A DNA stretch of 64,000 nucleotides from Bolinopsis microptera (lineage: Eukaryota; Ctenophora; Tentaculata; Lobata; Bolinopsidae), in the NCBI RefSeq assembly GCF_026151205.1, contig NC_087072.1, forward strand, positions 11,818,169 to 11,882,168. The letters are read 5' to 3'. Shown here piece by piece: positions 1 to 12,300 of this stretch. The notes under the pieces are model-generated. The model saw only the letters and a list, made by a program, of their open reading frames with translations, did no database searches and was not told the DNA's origin. How positions within the stretch are numbered: the stretch's first letter is position 1; every line of letters begins with the position of its first letter. The translations under genes were made by a program, and so were the position numbers.

Positions 1-469
1 CCGATCAGTGAGCCCCTACCTCCCTGACCCCACCAGACTCAGGGACTGGACTAAAGAGGGCCCCAAAATCTACTGAGCAACTTATTCCTGGTACTCCAGA
101 CAACGCACCGATATTCATGTGACAAAGAGAGCACTTGTTAGATGATCACCCCCACCAAGGAAAGGTCCATTTTTATCTAGGCTTACCAAATGTTGTGGAG
201 GTCCTTGATTGTAGCCAGATAGGAGCCGATAACGAAATCGCCATGGACAACAATTAACTGATAACGTTAAGTTAACTGATAACGAGGACTAAAACAAACT
301 GTGACTTATTATTGTAATAACTTTGTAGTATAACGTATTTGTTTTTATTTTATGGTTAATTATGACTAGAATAGTTAATAATTATAAAAGTGTATTCTTG
401 TTTTGTTAACTTAGATAATAACTTTTAAATATTGACAGTTTAATGTGTGTATAACTTTGTACCCTTATC

Positions 470-1100
470 AAGTAGCAGAGTAGTTCAGTGCATTCTAAAT
501 ACCTCCCTCTGCAAGCAATCCCTCCCTCCGCAAGCAACCCTCCCTTATCAAGTAGCAGAGTAGCTCAGTGTCAGTGCATTCTAAATACCTCCCTCTGCAA
601 GCAATCCCTCCCTTATCAAGTAGCAGAGTAGTTCAGTGTCAGTGCATTCTATCTCCCTCCCTCTGCAAGCAATCCCTCCCTCCGCAAGCAACCCTTCATT
701 ATCAAGTAGCAGAGTGGCTCAGTACATTCTAACTCCCTCCCTCTGCAAGCAATCCCTCCCTCTGCAAGCAATCCCTCCCTTATCAAGTAGCAGAGTAGCT
801 CAGTGCATTCTATCTCCGTCCCTCTGCAAGCAATCCCTCCCTCCGCAAGCAACCCTTCATTATCAAGTAGCAGAGTAGTTCAGTGTCAGTGCATTCTATC
901 TCCCTCCCTCTGCAAGCAATCCCTCCCTCCGCAAGCAACCCTTCATTATCAAGTCGCAGAGTGGCTCAGTACATTCTAACTCCCTCCCTCTGCAAGCAAT
1001 CCCTCCCTCCGCAAGCAATCCCTCCCTTATCAAGTAGCAGAGTAGCTCAGTGCATTCTAACTCCCTCCCTCCGCAAGCAACCTCCCTCCGCAAGACTGCC
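470..1100. repeat. Satellite-like tandem array (PyCAAGCAAPyCCTCCCT type)
   Basis: The array is built from two alternating blocks. One is a pyrimidine-rich block containing CCTCCCTCYGCAAGCAAYCC. The other is a block reading roughly TTATCAAGTAGCAGAGTAGC followed by TCAGTGCATTCTA. Blocks recur every 60-125 bases with small differences (CTGC versus CCGC, optional CAGTGT insertion). Open frames on both strands are by-products of the repeat and are not genes. The pyrimidine block recurs elsewhere in this window, including inside a coding exon. Confidence 0.9.
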
Positions 1101-1489
1101 CAGTTTAGCAGGCTTGTCACATGTCAGTTAGCTGGCACGCTGGGGTGGGCGCCTCACGACTGGCCGCGTGTCTCTCCCTTCTTAGTGGGCTGAGTCTTGC
1201 AAACCTAATTGAAAGGTTAAATCCTATAATTGATAAACGGCGGTGTTGATCCTTCAAAATACGGGCTGCTGTTGTATGGGGGAGATACTGTAGGAGATAT
1301 AATATAGTACTAATAATAGTATACTAATAATAGTAGAGTAAAGATGACACGTCAACCCCCTGCAGGTGAGGAAGTGAGAAAGATAATCTGAGGGTAAAAC
1401 TTTGGATTTCCGGGGATTGTGTGAAAGAGGAAATTTAAAAAGTACTTCTGAATTTCGAAAAATTTTGAAATGAAATGTTAGTTGTATGA

Positions 1490-1747
1490 TAGGTGAATTG
1501 TATAGTATATATGTGAATTGTATAGTATATATAGTGTATTGTACAGTATATATAGTGTATAGTGTGTATACACATGTATAGTATATAGTGTGTATGGTGT
1601 GTATAGTATACACATGTATAGTGTGTAGTATACTGTGTGTATGGTATACACATGTATAGTGTATAGTATACACATGTATAGTGTATAGTGTGTATACACT
1701 GCACATGTATAGTGTGCACTAGTAGTATATTGTATATTGTATAGTGT
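1490..1747. repeat. TATAGTGTATACACATG minisatellite
   Basis: Degenerate TA-rich tandem repeat of units such as GTATAGTGTATAGTGTGTATACACATGT read in pieces. A short stretch of the same units appears again near 5328-5375, after the 424-bp tandem duplication. Long minus-strand open frames rich in Tyr, His, Thr and Ile are artefacts of the repeat. Confidence 0.85.
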
Positions 1748-2076
1748 ATTTGACCAAAACCCATAATCATGGGTAGAGTGTACCGCTGCCAGTGTCTCTC
1801 TTTTCCAAACAAAAGGAAATGATATAAATTTGAGGAACAGTCCGCTAATGCAAATTGATACCGAGAATGAAATCGGTCGCTCGCTTTTTCAAATCAATAA
1901 GCTTTATTACAATTCGTGAGCCGTGATCGAATGGAAAAAGCGAGCGACCGATTTCATTCTCGGTATCAATTTGCATTAGCGGACTGTCCCTCAAATTTAT
2001 ATCATTTCCTTTTGTTTGGAAAAGAGAGACACTGGCAGCGGTACACTCTACCCATGATTATGGGTTTTGGTCAAAT
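1748..2076. repeat. Long palindrome (foldback element), copy 1
   Basis: Two 143-bp arms, 1748-1890 and 1934-2076, are near-perfect reverse complements around a 43-bp loop. The outer ends read ATTTGACCAAAACCC and GGGTTTTGGTCAAAT. No coding sequence is seen. It may be a foldback or MITE-type transposon, but no target-site duplication was identified because the copy is embedded in a larger tandem duplication. Confidence 0.9.
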
Positions 2077-3108
2077 ATCATCTCTTTTTGATTATAATGT
2101 CAGGATAATTTACACAGCTAGTCGAAACTTCATAAACAAGGAGGTAATTTCGACGATTTCGAAATTCTGCCTTTGAAAACGTTTCCTTGTGTTTAGTTAG
2201 GTATATCTGTCGATAACAGACTGAATATGGCACTTTTTACTCATTCAAGTTGGCATTAAATTCATATATAATGCCATTTAAATATCGTGGAAAGCAGAAT
2301 ATATTCGAAATCACGAATGAGCAAAATTCTCACCTTTCGCACGTGCAAACTTTGAGCGGACGTTGCGTGCGCATACAATATTGAATCACCGTAAATTTTT
2401 GCATAGTGGTATTTAATATATAGTTTGATAAGCATGCAAAGTTTCAGAAGATTTCAAAAAGAACTTGGATCACAACGGGACTCCAAAGTTGATAAAAATC
2501 GTGAAAATCAAAATTTTTTAGTGATTTTAGCTATTTTAAATCAATTTGGGCGTGTCCCCACGTGTGCAACTTTTCGATTTTTAACTTTAAAACTAGCCTA
2601 TAACACAATTTACACCTTTAAGAAGCAAAATTGAGCTCCACAACCCAAGGGATGGCCCAACACCAGAGAATACTAATTCACAACTTTTGTGTTTTTATAA
2701 AATTATTCTTCAAAAAATCACTAACTTCAATAGCAAATATCTTTATGAAGGAGTAAGGTAGGAAACTTTTCCGGTAGATTTTCAGAATGCTTGAACAATT
2801 ATCTAAGGTGAAAATGTCCTCAGATTTTGAATAAAATTACTCCTTAATGGTTTAAAATCGATTTGAAAAGTTGTTATTTTGTCAAAAATCAAGTTTTAAA
2901 AACACTTAAATTGATGACGTCATCAAGTGATGATGATGATGATAAATTATTTTTCAATATAAAGTAAACTAAAGTATAAACGATTATCTTTAAAACCTGT
3001 GGTTCGAAATGACTGTATCTTTTGTACTTTTGAATCTACGGACACTTAAATGTAGGCTACAATTGACTGCAAAAAGCGTCTATACATATTATTATTATAT
3101 ATATATAT

Positions 3109-3442
3109 ATTTGACTAAAACCCATAATCATGGGTAGAGTGTACCGCTGCCAGTGTCTATCTTTTCCAAACAAAAGGAAATGATATTAATTTGAGGAACC
3201 GTCCGCTAATGCAAATTGAAACCGAGAATGAAATCGGTCGCTCGCTTTTCCCATTTATTCACAGCTTACGAATTGTAATATAATAAAGCTTATTAAATGG
3301 GAAAAGCGAGCGACCGATTTCATTCTCGGTTTCAATTTGCATTAGCGGACGGTTCCTCAAATTAATATCATTTCCTTTTGTTTGGAAAAGATAGACACTG
3401 GCAGCGGTACACTCTACCCATGATTATGGGTTTTAGTCAAAT
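3109..3442. repeat. Long palindrome (foldback element), copy 2 with inverted loop
   Basis: Arms 3109-3257 and 3294-3442 (149 bp each) match copy 1. The loop (3258-3293) resembles the reverse complement of the loop of copy 1: both contain AAGCTTTATTA and ACAATTCGT in opposite orientation. This is the pattern expected if recombination between the arms flipped the loop in one copy. Confidence 0.85.
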
Positions 3443-4478
3443 ATCATCTCTTTTTGATTATAATGTCAGGATAATTTACACAGTCGAAACTTCATTAATA
3501 AGGAGGTAATTTCAACGATTTCGAAATTCTGCCTTTGAAAACGTTTCCTTGTGTTTAGGTAGGTATATCTGTCGATAACCGACTGAATATGGCACTTTTT
3601 ACTCATTCAAGTTGGCATTAAATTCATATATAATAATGCCATTTAAATATCGTGGAAAGCAGAATATATTCGAAATCACGAATGAGCAAAATTCTCACCT
3701 TTCGCACGTGCAATCTTTGAGCGGACGTTGCATGCGCATAAAATATTGAATCACCGTAAAATTTTGCATAGTGGTATTTAATATATAGTTTGATAAGCAT
3801 GCAAAGTTTCAGAAGATTTCAAAAAGAACTTGGATCCCAAGGGGACTCCAAAGTTGATAAAAATCGTGAAAATCAAAATTTTTAGTGATTTTAGCTATTT
3901 TAAATCAATTTGGGCGTGTCCCCACGTGTGCAACTTTTCGATTTTTAACTTTAAAACTAGCCTATAACACAATTTACACCTTTAAGAAGCAAAATTGAGC
4001 TCCACAACCCAAGGGATGGCCCAACACCAGAGAATACTAATTCACAACTTTTGTGTTTTTATAAAATTATTCTTTAAAAAAGCACTAACTTCAAAAGCAA
4101 ATATCTTAATGAAGGAGCAAGGTAGGAAACTTTTCCGGTAGATTTTTGGAATGCTTGAACAATTATCTAAGGTGATAATGTCCTCAGATTTTGAATATAA
4201 TTACTCCTTAATGTGGTAAAATCGATTTGAAAAGTTGTTACTTTGTCAAAAATCAAGTTTTAAAAACACTTAATTTGATGACGTCATCAAGTGATGATGA
4301 TGACGTTAAATTATTTTTCAATACAATGTAAACTGAAGTTTAAACGATTATCTTTAAAACCTGTGGTTCGAGATGACTGTATCGTTTATACTTTTGGATC
4401 TACGGACACTTAAATGTAGGCTACAATTGACTGCCAATTGACTGCCAAAGCGTCTATATTATATAATATATATATATG

Positions 4479-5327
4479 CTTCACGACAATCTGTTGTAAA
4501 ACAGGGGTTCCAGAAAACCCACTTGCCGATACTGCTGAAACATGAAATTTTTTTTACAGTCGATTTGGACAAGGTCTAGACGCCCTGCAAAGTTTCAGAT
4601 CTCTAACTCAATTTTAACACGGTTTTTAAGGCACCTGAATATGGCGATTTTGGGTTTTTTACCTAATTTCGTATAACATGCTGGCGCGTATTTTGCGCAA
4701 ATTTCTTAAAAACCTCCACATAACTATTTCTTATTCCTGTCATCTTTAACATTGAATTAGAATGTTTTTAACTTTAATATACCTGCTGAACTACTTTCGA
4801 TGAGTCTTAATGCCTGGAAAACAATAAAGGGGATATAATAGTATAGGGGGTAAATAGTATTGTGAATATAAGGGCGACGGTAATGCTTGCCAGCATTGTG
4901 ATCTTCACGACAATCTGTTGTAAAACAGGGGTTCCAGAAAACCCACTTCCCGATACTCCTGAAACATGAAATTTTTTTCACTGTCGATTTGGACAAGGTC
5001 TAGACGCCCTGCAAAGTTTCAGATCTCTAACTCAATTTTAACATGGTTTTTAAGGCACCTGAATATGGCGATTTTGGGTTTTTTACCTAATTTCGTATAA
5101 CATGCTGGCGCGAATTTTGCGAAAATTTCTTAAAAACCTCCATATAACTATTTCTTATTCCTGTCATCTTTAACATTGAATTAGAATGATTTGAACTTAA
5201 ATGTATCTGCTGAACTACTTTCGAAAGAGTTTTAATACCTGGAAAACAATAAAGGGGATATAATAGTATAGGGGGTAAATAGTATTGTGAATATAAGGGC
5301 GACGGTAATGCTTGCCAGCATTGTGAT
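4479..5327. repeat. Tandem duplication, period 424 bp
   Basis: Unit 1 is 4479-4902 and unit 2 is 4903-5327. Both start CTTCACGACAATCTGTTGTA and end CTTGCCAGCATTGTGAT. Similarity is high with a few substitutions. No gene or transposon signature was recognised inside the unit. Confidence 0.9.
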
Positions 5328-5649
5328 AATAGTGTATATTGCGTATAGTATACACATGTATACTGTATAGTGTATACTTCGCCCATTTTGGGGTATAATT
5401 TACTGGGCTTTGACTGGTTGAAAGTCGAAAACCCGCGAGCCACAGAGGCACAGATAATTTGTATCTGCGAGGAAATTTTAAACGTTCTGGATGTGGGACC
5501 ATCAGTCTTCTGATGTGTCGCTATGACATCAGTACGATATTATTACTACATGGTAAAATTAGCACGTCAAATTTGCTCTTGCCAGGCAGTACGCTGAATT
5601 TAAAGGAACAATGTAAAGTAGTCTCTTCTTATTATTATTATATGTTTAA

Positions 5650-6215
5650 ACTCCTGTAACCCCCTCAACACTCCCTGGTAACCTCTGGTAACCCCTGGTA
5701 ACCACCGCAACACACTCCCTGGTAACCCCCTCAACACTCCCTGGTAACCCCTGGTAACCACTTCAACACTCCCTGGTAACCCTGGGTAACCCCTGGTAAC
5801 CCCTGGCCCTGGTAACCACCTCAACACTCCCTGGTAACCCCATCAACACTCCCTGGTAACCCCTGGTAACCCCTGGTAACCCCCTCAACACTCCCTGGTA
5901 ACCCCCTCAATACTCCCTGGTAACCCCTGGTAACCCCCTCTACACTCCCTGGTAACCCTGGAAACCCCTGGTAACCCCCTCAATACTCCCTGGTAACCCC
6001 CTCAACACTCCCTGGTAACCCTGGTAACCCCTGGTAACCCCCTCAACACTCCCTGGTAACCCCTGGTAACCCCCTCAATACTCCCTGGTAACCCCTGGTA
6101 ACCCCCTCAACACTCCCTGGTAACCATGGTAACCCCCTCAACACTCCCTGGTAACCCTGGTAACCCCCTCAACACTCCCTGGTAACCCTGGAAACCCCAT
6201 GGTAACCCCTGTGCC
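5650..6215. repeat. CTGGTAACC minisatellite
   Basis: Tandem array of CCCTGGTAACCCCTCAACACT-like and CCCCTGGTAACC-like units with irregular order. GGTAACC is also the core of the GTTAC-type minisatellites near 60.7 and 63.5 kb. Noncoding. Confidence 0.9.
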
Positions 6216-6394
6216 CTGGGTTCTGAAATACCACATACTGAACACAAACTTGACAGTTGAAATATTTAATAACCGAGCCAGAGAACTTTATCAAAAACTG
6301 TTAATTGTAAATCACATCGAACTGGGCGGTGAAAAACATTGTTAAAATATACTGAGTCATGATAAAAGGATAGTATTTTAGTAATATGGGATAT

Positions 6395-6414
6395 GGGGGG
6401 GGGGGGGGGGGGGG
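6395..6414. repeat. G20 homopolymer
   Basis: Uninterrupted run of G on the plus strand. Similar G or C runs of 13-25 bases occur at 8445-8463, 14287-14305, 17646-17665, 20764-20780, 39232-39256, 39699-39711, 40207-40221 and 40585-40603. Confidence 0.95.
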
Positions 6415-6914
6415 TACCAGTTTGTGAAAATGTAGAATAGTACCGCTGAGGTTTGGGAGGCAGCATCCCTGCATCATAGGAGGTCCCCTACATCTTGAAC
6501 CTGCTCTCCAGTACTGCATATTGTTCCTTCATCAACTAACATTTAACGCTAAATTACACATGGTCATATATTGCCCGCTGGATCAATGAAAGTCATCAAA
6601 TCGTATTTCCCAGGAAATTTGGAATACTCATGTTATGTGTAACTAATAATTTCCCAGGAGAATCGTGTCAGTAACCAGAGTTCGGACAAATCATGGCATC
6701 CTAAAAATGAAGCGTCATCTATACTACTATCATACTTATTTTATTTCGGTTTATCCAAGCTGTGAACTGTCATATGGTTATATTGTAACAGGCCACATCT
6801 CGATATGTTCCCAGTACTGAATAACGAAAAATACTGAATAATAGAAAAGTGAAATGAGTACCTGAAGTGCCAGAATGGTTGCAACCACGTGACTACCTCA
6901 CTGTTCTATAAGGG

Positions 6915-7073
6915 TCCTCCGCAAGCAACCCTCCCTCAGGCAGGGTCCTCCGCAAGCAACCCTCCCTCAGGCAGGGTCCTCCGCAAGCAACCCTCCCTCA
7001 GGCAGGGTCCTCCGCAAGCAACCCTCCCTCAGGCAGGGTCCTCCGCAAGCAACTCTCCCTCAGGCAGGGTCCT
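6915..7073. repeat. 31-bp minisatellite with CCGCAAGCAACCCTCCCTC core
   Basis: About five tandem copies of a 31-bp unit containing GGTCCTCCGCAAGCAACCCT followed by CCCTCAGGCA. The core is the same as in the array at 470-1100 and at single sites near 8757, 9966 and 10141. Confidence 0.9.
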
Positions 7074-7109
7074 AGCTTCTGTTCATACAATCATCCTAAA
7101 ATACTGTTT

Positions 7110-8750
7110 TAACGTTATTTCCTGCGTTATTGAGATAATATTTAGTGTAAAATAACTAATTGTTATACAATCCAGAGTAGCGGGCACTGTGTTAAAGGCA
7201 CAGTATTGAAATAGGGAAGTTATGGAAATTGAACTGACACGTGCAATTAAGCGCGTCGATAAGAAAGCAATGTAACCATTACCACCATTTCATTACGCGA
7301 CGTTTCACTGTAAGAGTGTTTTCATTTTCTATACATGTTTGAAGGACAGTAAAAACTCTACAGAAAGTGAGCACAGTTCACTCATTTCAGTCGTGTGATA
7401 TTTCCCGTTTAAGCGCACTTTCTCTGCCAGTGCCCCACTTCCAGAGGATCAGTAGTCAATCCACCGCGAGTATATAAATTATACTAACACCTTCAACAAT
7501 GTGCTCTTAAATAAGGGTCTGTCTGTGTGTCTGCATATCACTCCCAGACTCGCGAGAACGCGGTATTTCACTATTTACGGTATTTAAAGGAGAGACATAT
7601 CATAAATTTCTAAATTAAGATATTGACATCGACGTCATAATGAGACCTTGAATTGATATCAGACAGACCACCACTAGTAGTAGCCAGTAGTAACCACTAG
7701 TAGCCAGTAGTAATAGGGCCCTGTTAAGATTTACCAGGACTACAGGGCTGCTCTGCTTTATGGAAGTGAAGTAGTCGGTACAAGACTAAGAAGCCAGGAC
7801 TACAGGGCTGCACTGCTTAATGGAAGTGAAGTAGTCGGTACAAGACTAAGGAGCTGATAAGAAGTTAGGGCACACAATTATAAGAAATTAGATAAAATAT
7901 AAAAATTCGAAATGGCCATGTGATTGTGACAAGCACGCACGTTTATTAATTCTAAACTTGCTCGACCCATTCTCACAGAAGATACCAGAAGGAAGACGCA
8001 GCTATTAAGGATGTTTAGGAAGATGACCTGGGTGATTGGTAAAATTTACAACTTTGATAGTAGGCAAAAATTTCAACTTTGCTTCTCTCGACCTTGTTTG
8101 GTCTGTAACTTCGTCATCTATTGTTTAATTATAAAATCTTCTTGTATGGATTATCAATAATGTTCAGTAAAAAAATCAGCCAAAAAACTTTTAAAATGAC
8201 TGAAATATCGGTATTACTGATTACAGTGACAGACTTCTCAAAATTGAAAAAACTTTCCAAAAAGAAATTTTTTTTTCGAAAGTGCGTACTCTCAAAAAAT
8301 TTTTCGATGCATCAAATCTTATTATATATTATATTGTTTTATTATATATTATATTTTTTTTATCTATACTTTTATAATATGAAGTCAAATCCCGAATCTC
8401 GGCAAAAAAGGTTTTGGTGTATTCCCCGTTAATGGGTGGCAAGTCCCCCCCCCCCCCCCCCCCAGCCCGCCAGTTTACTGACTCACATATTATCACTGAC
8501 GGAGAGGAAGGGGGTTTCTAAATGATTACGCTAGTGTAATTTTAACACAATAGCTATGTGTAAAACTGATTACGCCAGTGTAATTTTAACACAATAGCTA
8601 TGTGTGAAACTGATTACGGAGGGGTGTTAAAATTTGCTAAAAAGTGATTTTGTCATAATATGTGAAGTGTGAACAACCCCTAACTTGTTAGAGAACGATA
8701 TAATATTTGATAGTTAAGCGCTTTAAATGTCACTCCGTGTTGTAGCTATC
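7110..8750. other. Intergenic stretch with small tandem duplications
   Basis: No gene is supported. It contains a 61-bp tandem duplication at about 7733-7853 (units starting GCCAGGACTACAGGGCTG), a 44-bp tandem duplication at about 8525-8615 (units starting TGATTACGCYAGTGTAAT) and a C19 run at 8445. The stretch around 8260-8340 (GCATCAAATCTTATT) resembles one around 58650-58710 and is probably an old dispersed repeat. Confidence 0.7.
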
Positions 8751-9395
8751 ACGTGTCCTCCGCAAGCAACCCTCACGTAAATACAAACTATAAAATTAAA
8801 ACTATAACTATAGGTAGACTACCAATAACTTTAGGTTCACTTTCCAACAGACCCACTTGCACTCAGCGTTGCGGAATTAGTTCTCCTTTCCAATTTCATG
8901 GCAGTATTTCTGGCTATTAATAGTTTACCCACGCAGATGCTAGAGTGTTTCAGTCGAATAAGACGCAATGTATCATATTGTAAAAGCAATAAATTAAAGA
9001 ACTCAATTTCTAGGTCTAAACACAACATAGAAAAGTAAAAACATTAAGATCCCCTTTTTCTAATTTTGACTATCAGACCTCGGAGTGGGCTTGGTAAAGA
9101 AGTCGTAATAGCTGCGCTTAGCAACAACAATATAAAGGGTTTTTAAATTGTGTAAAACTTAGAAAAATAAATATTGTCGAATCCGCTCAAACACTTAAAA
9201 CAATGTTTTTGTCAAGACTTTTAACGCAAACGAACCAAAACTTTACTTTCTCAAACGATAACTCGAACCTCGAGTACTTTTTACTGGTTGTTCTATACAT
9301 TTGTTAGCTGCTAGTGGTTGTAATTTTACAGTTATTTAATGAGGTTTTTGTATCATACATGGCAGATTAAGACGGAAAGTGTTTTACCCACCAGA

Positions 9396-12300
9396 TCAAC
9401 TTCGATCAGCAGATTTGTCAGAACACTCAGGCAGCTCCATATTTCGTGGAATCCTAAAAATGATATGGTCCTTTGTTGTCAACAACACTTCCCCTTTAGT
9501 TAAGATCTGATTCTTACTGAGAACCCCGATACTTTTGATTGGTTGGATACGTTTAGGGGGGCTAGTTTTAGAGTCTGAGGAGCGTTTTAAGGAGCTACTG
9601 GGTCCGTTTAGAGGCAACAATCGCACAGTAGGTATGTTAGCTGCTGAAACTCTGGGCACTGCTGCGAAGGAGTCGTGCTGCACACCTGCTTTCACTATCT
9701 CAGGTGGTTTTAGTGGGGATCTGGGTAATGAGAGAGGTTTGGAGAGTTCTTGCTTAAGCAGACCTGATTCTTGGGGTCCTGACAATTCCTTCTTCAAAAC
9801 AGGATCCTCGGTTCCCCCGTTTGTTGATTTTCTTTTAGGATATATTACAGATTTACCGTCACGAATCTTACGCCAGGACATCCCATCGTTGGGTAATATC
9901 TCACTAGAATCTGATATTATCTGTGCGACTAACGTTTTCCGCTTACCCGATCCTGCTTTCAATGAGGGATGGTTGCTTGCGGAGGATCCTGCTTTCAATT
10001 TGAGTCCTCCTGAAACATGAACTGTCTTAGTCTCCACCGGCCTCGTCTCGCACTCTTGAGCAGGTTTGACAGGCTCAGGACTGGTAGACTCGTTCTTAAC
10101 GTTCCCCTCACACGTTGCAGCTAATGTCGGTAATGAAGATGAGGGAGGGTTGCTTGCGGGGGCATTTTGCTTGTTTTTAGAATGGTTCAGCCTTGCTCGT
10201 CTTCTCTTTGGGGGACCAGAAGGTGATGGTTCGGGCGAAGCTTCAGAACTCTCTTCAGATTTAATTTTGGATTTGAAATATCTGTCAGACCTGTATCGTC
10301 GGTTCCACTGACTACCAAACGCACTCAACATCTTTTGGGGAATGAAATAATACAAGCCTGCATAATCCTTAATCATAGAAACATGTTTCATCCTATAAGT
10401 TTTACTCTCGTAGGAAAGGTAACCATCAACACCAAATATGGAAAAGCTGACATCAGCCTTCTCTTCTAAACACTCGATAGTGTCGGTTTCTTCAATGCTG
10501 TGCCGTTCCATGAATTGCCACTTCAACCGTGATCCAACACCCCTATCCAATCTTTGCATGTTCGTAAATTTGTTGTACATTACTTTTCTTGTTTCTTTAT
10601 CCATGGTATGTTGCTCCTGATTAGACAGATTTTATTAGGAACAAATAAACTCAGTACAGTAATTAAATAGAGAGAAAAAAAAAACTGAACTAAAAAGCCG
10701 GGCACACACTTTATATGGTCAACTACCATCATATTGCTACACTAACCTCGAAATCGAACTTTTCTCTCATCTCATAAACCGCCAGGGTTCTCAGAATATC
10801 CCCGCCTTTAATGACGGAACGTTTTGCAAACACGTCGCTAGATTGGAATACTTTAATGGACCCTTCGTTCTCCATTCTTATTATACGAAGGTAAGTTCCC
10901 GGTTTTAAACGAGAAACATTGTCCTGTAACAATGATCTGTCAATACAAACCATTGGGATCGTCCTGTTAACGTGGGATTGCCTGTGAAGTAAGGAGCGTT
11001 TTAGTGAAATCTAGAGTTGCAATATTCCATCAATTTCTTTACCCATGAAAATGTAATTTTCTGATTTACAAATCACATATTATATGGTCAGTGCGTAATG
11101 TTCAAGACCAAGGCACTCAAAATTTCTCTCGCTGGTTTTGGAAAATACCTGAATATCCCTGATTTATCTACGACACGGATGACACAGGCGTCGGTGCAGT
11201 GCATGTCCCTTCTGAATATAGATATCAAGTTGTCGTTAATCTTGGTAGAGGATATTTCCAACATGCTCTTACGATGGCAGGGTCCCCGGCCCTTGGAACT
11301 TGGTTCCTCTTTAAGCCATGTGTTCAAGGGTTTTGTATCTTTTCGCGTCATGGTGTTCAGTTTCTGACAGGATATTTGAGGCTGTTCTGGTCTACGGGGT
11401 CCTGAGAAAATTGACTTCAGTCATTAATAGGAGGTAAAAGAAGGGTAGTAATAAATAATCAGCAGATCGAACATTGATGGGATTCGAATACAGCACCCTA
11501 GTTCCTAGGAAACCGCTTTCGTTTTCGCTGGCGCAAAAGCGTTCTATAATTTCACTGGCGGGTAAGTCGCGCAAACATATTGCTGCGAAGTAATGTGTTT
11601 TCTATAAGAAATGCGCTCTAAATTAACAAAGCCAACTTTTTTATCACTCTACGGCGCGCAGCAGGGCGCGTTACACGCACTGACAGTATATTCGTGCCAG
11701 CCAGTTGCGGATCCAGTGTCAGTGATAATTCTAGTTAACTTACCATATCACATAATAGAGTCTATCAGATCATTTAAAATATTCAAATAAAAAGTAGTAT
11801 CTCACCGACAGGCTGAATATCGTCAGCACTGTTTAGCTGTGAATCATTTTCATACGTGTTCAGCAGATTCTCCACGTGGCCTGCCAAAAGTAATGTTATC
11901 AACACTGTTTACCTAACCGCATTAAATTAAGATTTACCTGCCTGCAACGTTGTAACGATTTTCCTCCACAAAGTTAAAATCATCGATTACATCGGTTTCT
12001 CTATTCGATACGGACTTCGTAAAGTCATCAGTTATGGTGACGAAGTCAGGCACATTTAGTTGTAGTAATTGAAATTACTATTTGGCCATGGTGACTTAGT
12101 GACTGCAGCTATGATAATTTCGCTCAAAAGGACAGGGTAAGGGGAGGGGGAGGGGAGTCAGATCCGAACAATTGTTATGTCACGGGATCAATGTTAATTA
12201 ATAATACCAAGATAAACAAACTGCGTCATTTAACACAGTACATAGAACACTGCACAGTACACAGTGCACAGTACACAGTACACAGTACACAGTACACAGT

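Larger units (their letters stand above)
1748..4478. repeat. Tandem duplication, period about 1361 bp
   Basis: Unit 1 is about 1748-3108 and unit 2 about 3109-4478. Each begins with a long palindrome and continues with about 1.03 kb of matching sequence, for example the blocks starting ATCATCTCTTTTTGATTATA at 2077 and 3443. The units differ by scattered substitutions and small indels, so the duplication is recent but not brand new. Both end in a TA-rich stretch (3090-3110, 4455-4478). No gene was recognised; short open frames are not conserved between the copies. Confidence 0.9.

Noticed and set aside
1-76. Open stretch at the left edge ending in TGA at 74-76 that could be a terminal exon.
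   Set aside because: Only about 25 codons are visible and no family or acceptor can be judged.
470-1100. CRISPR array.
   Set aside because: Repeats are adjacent and variable without unique spacers, and the DNA is clearly animal.
636-1131. Overlapping frames of 60-80 residues on both strands.
   Set aside because: Translation of the pyrimidine-rich satellite array.
11461-11575. tRNA-like B box (TATTCGAATCCC on the minus strand).
   Set aside because: No convincing A box or cloverleaf; at most a decayed SINE head.
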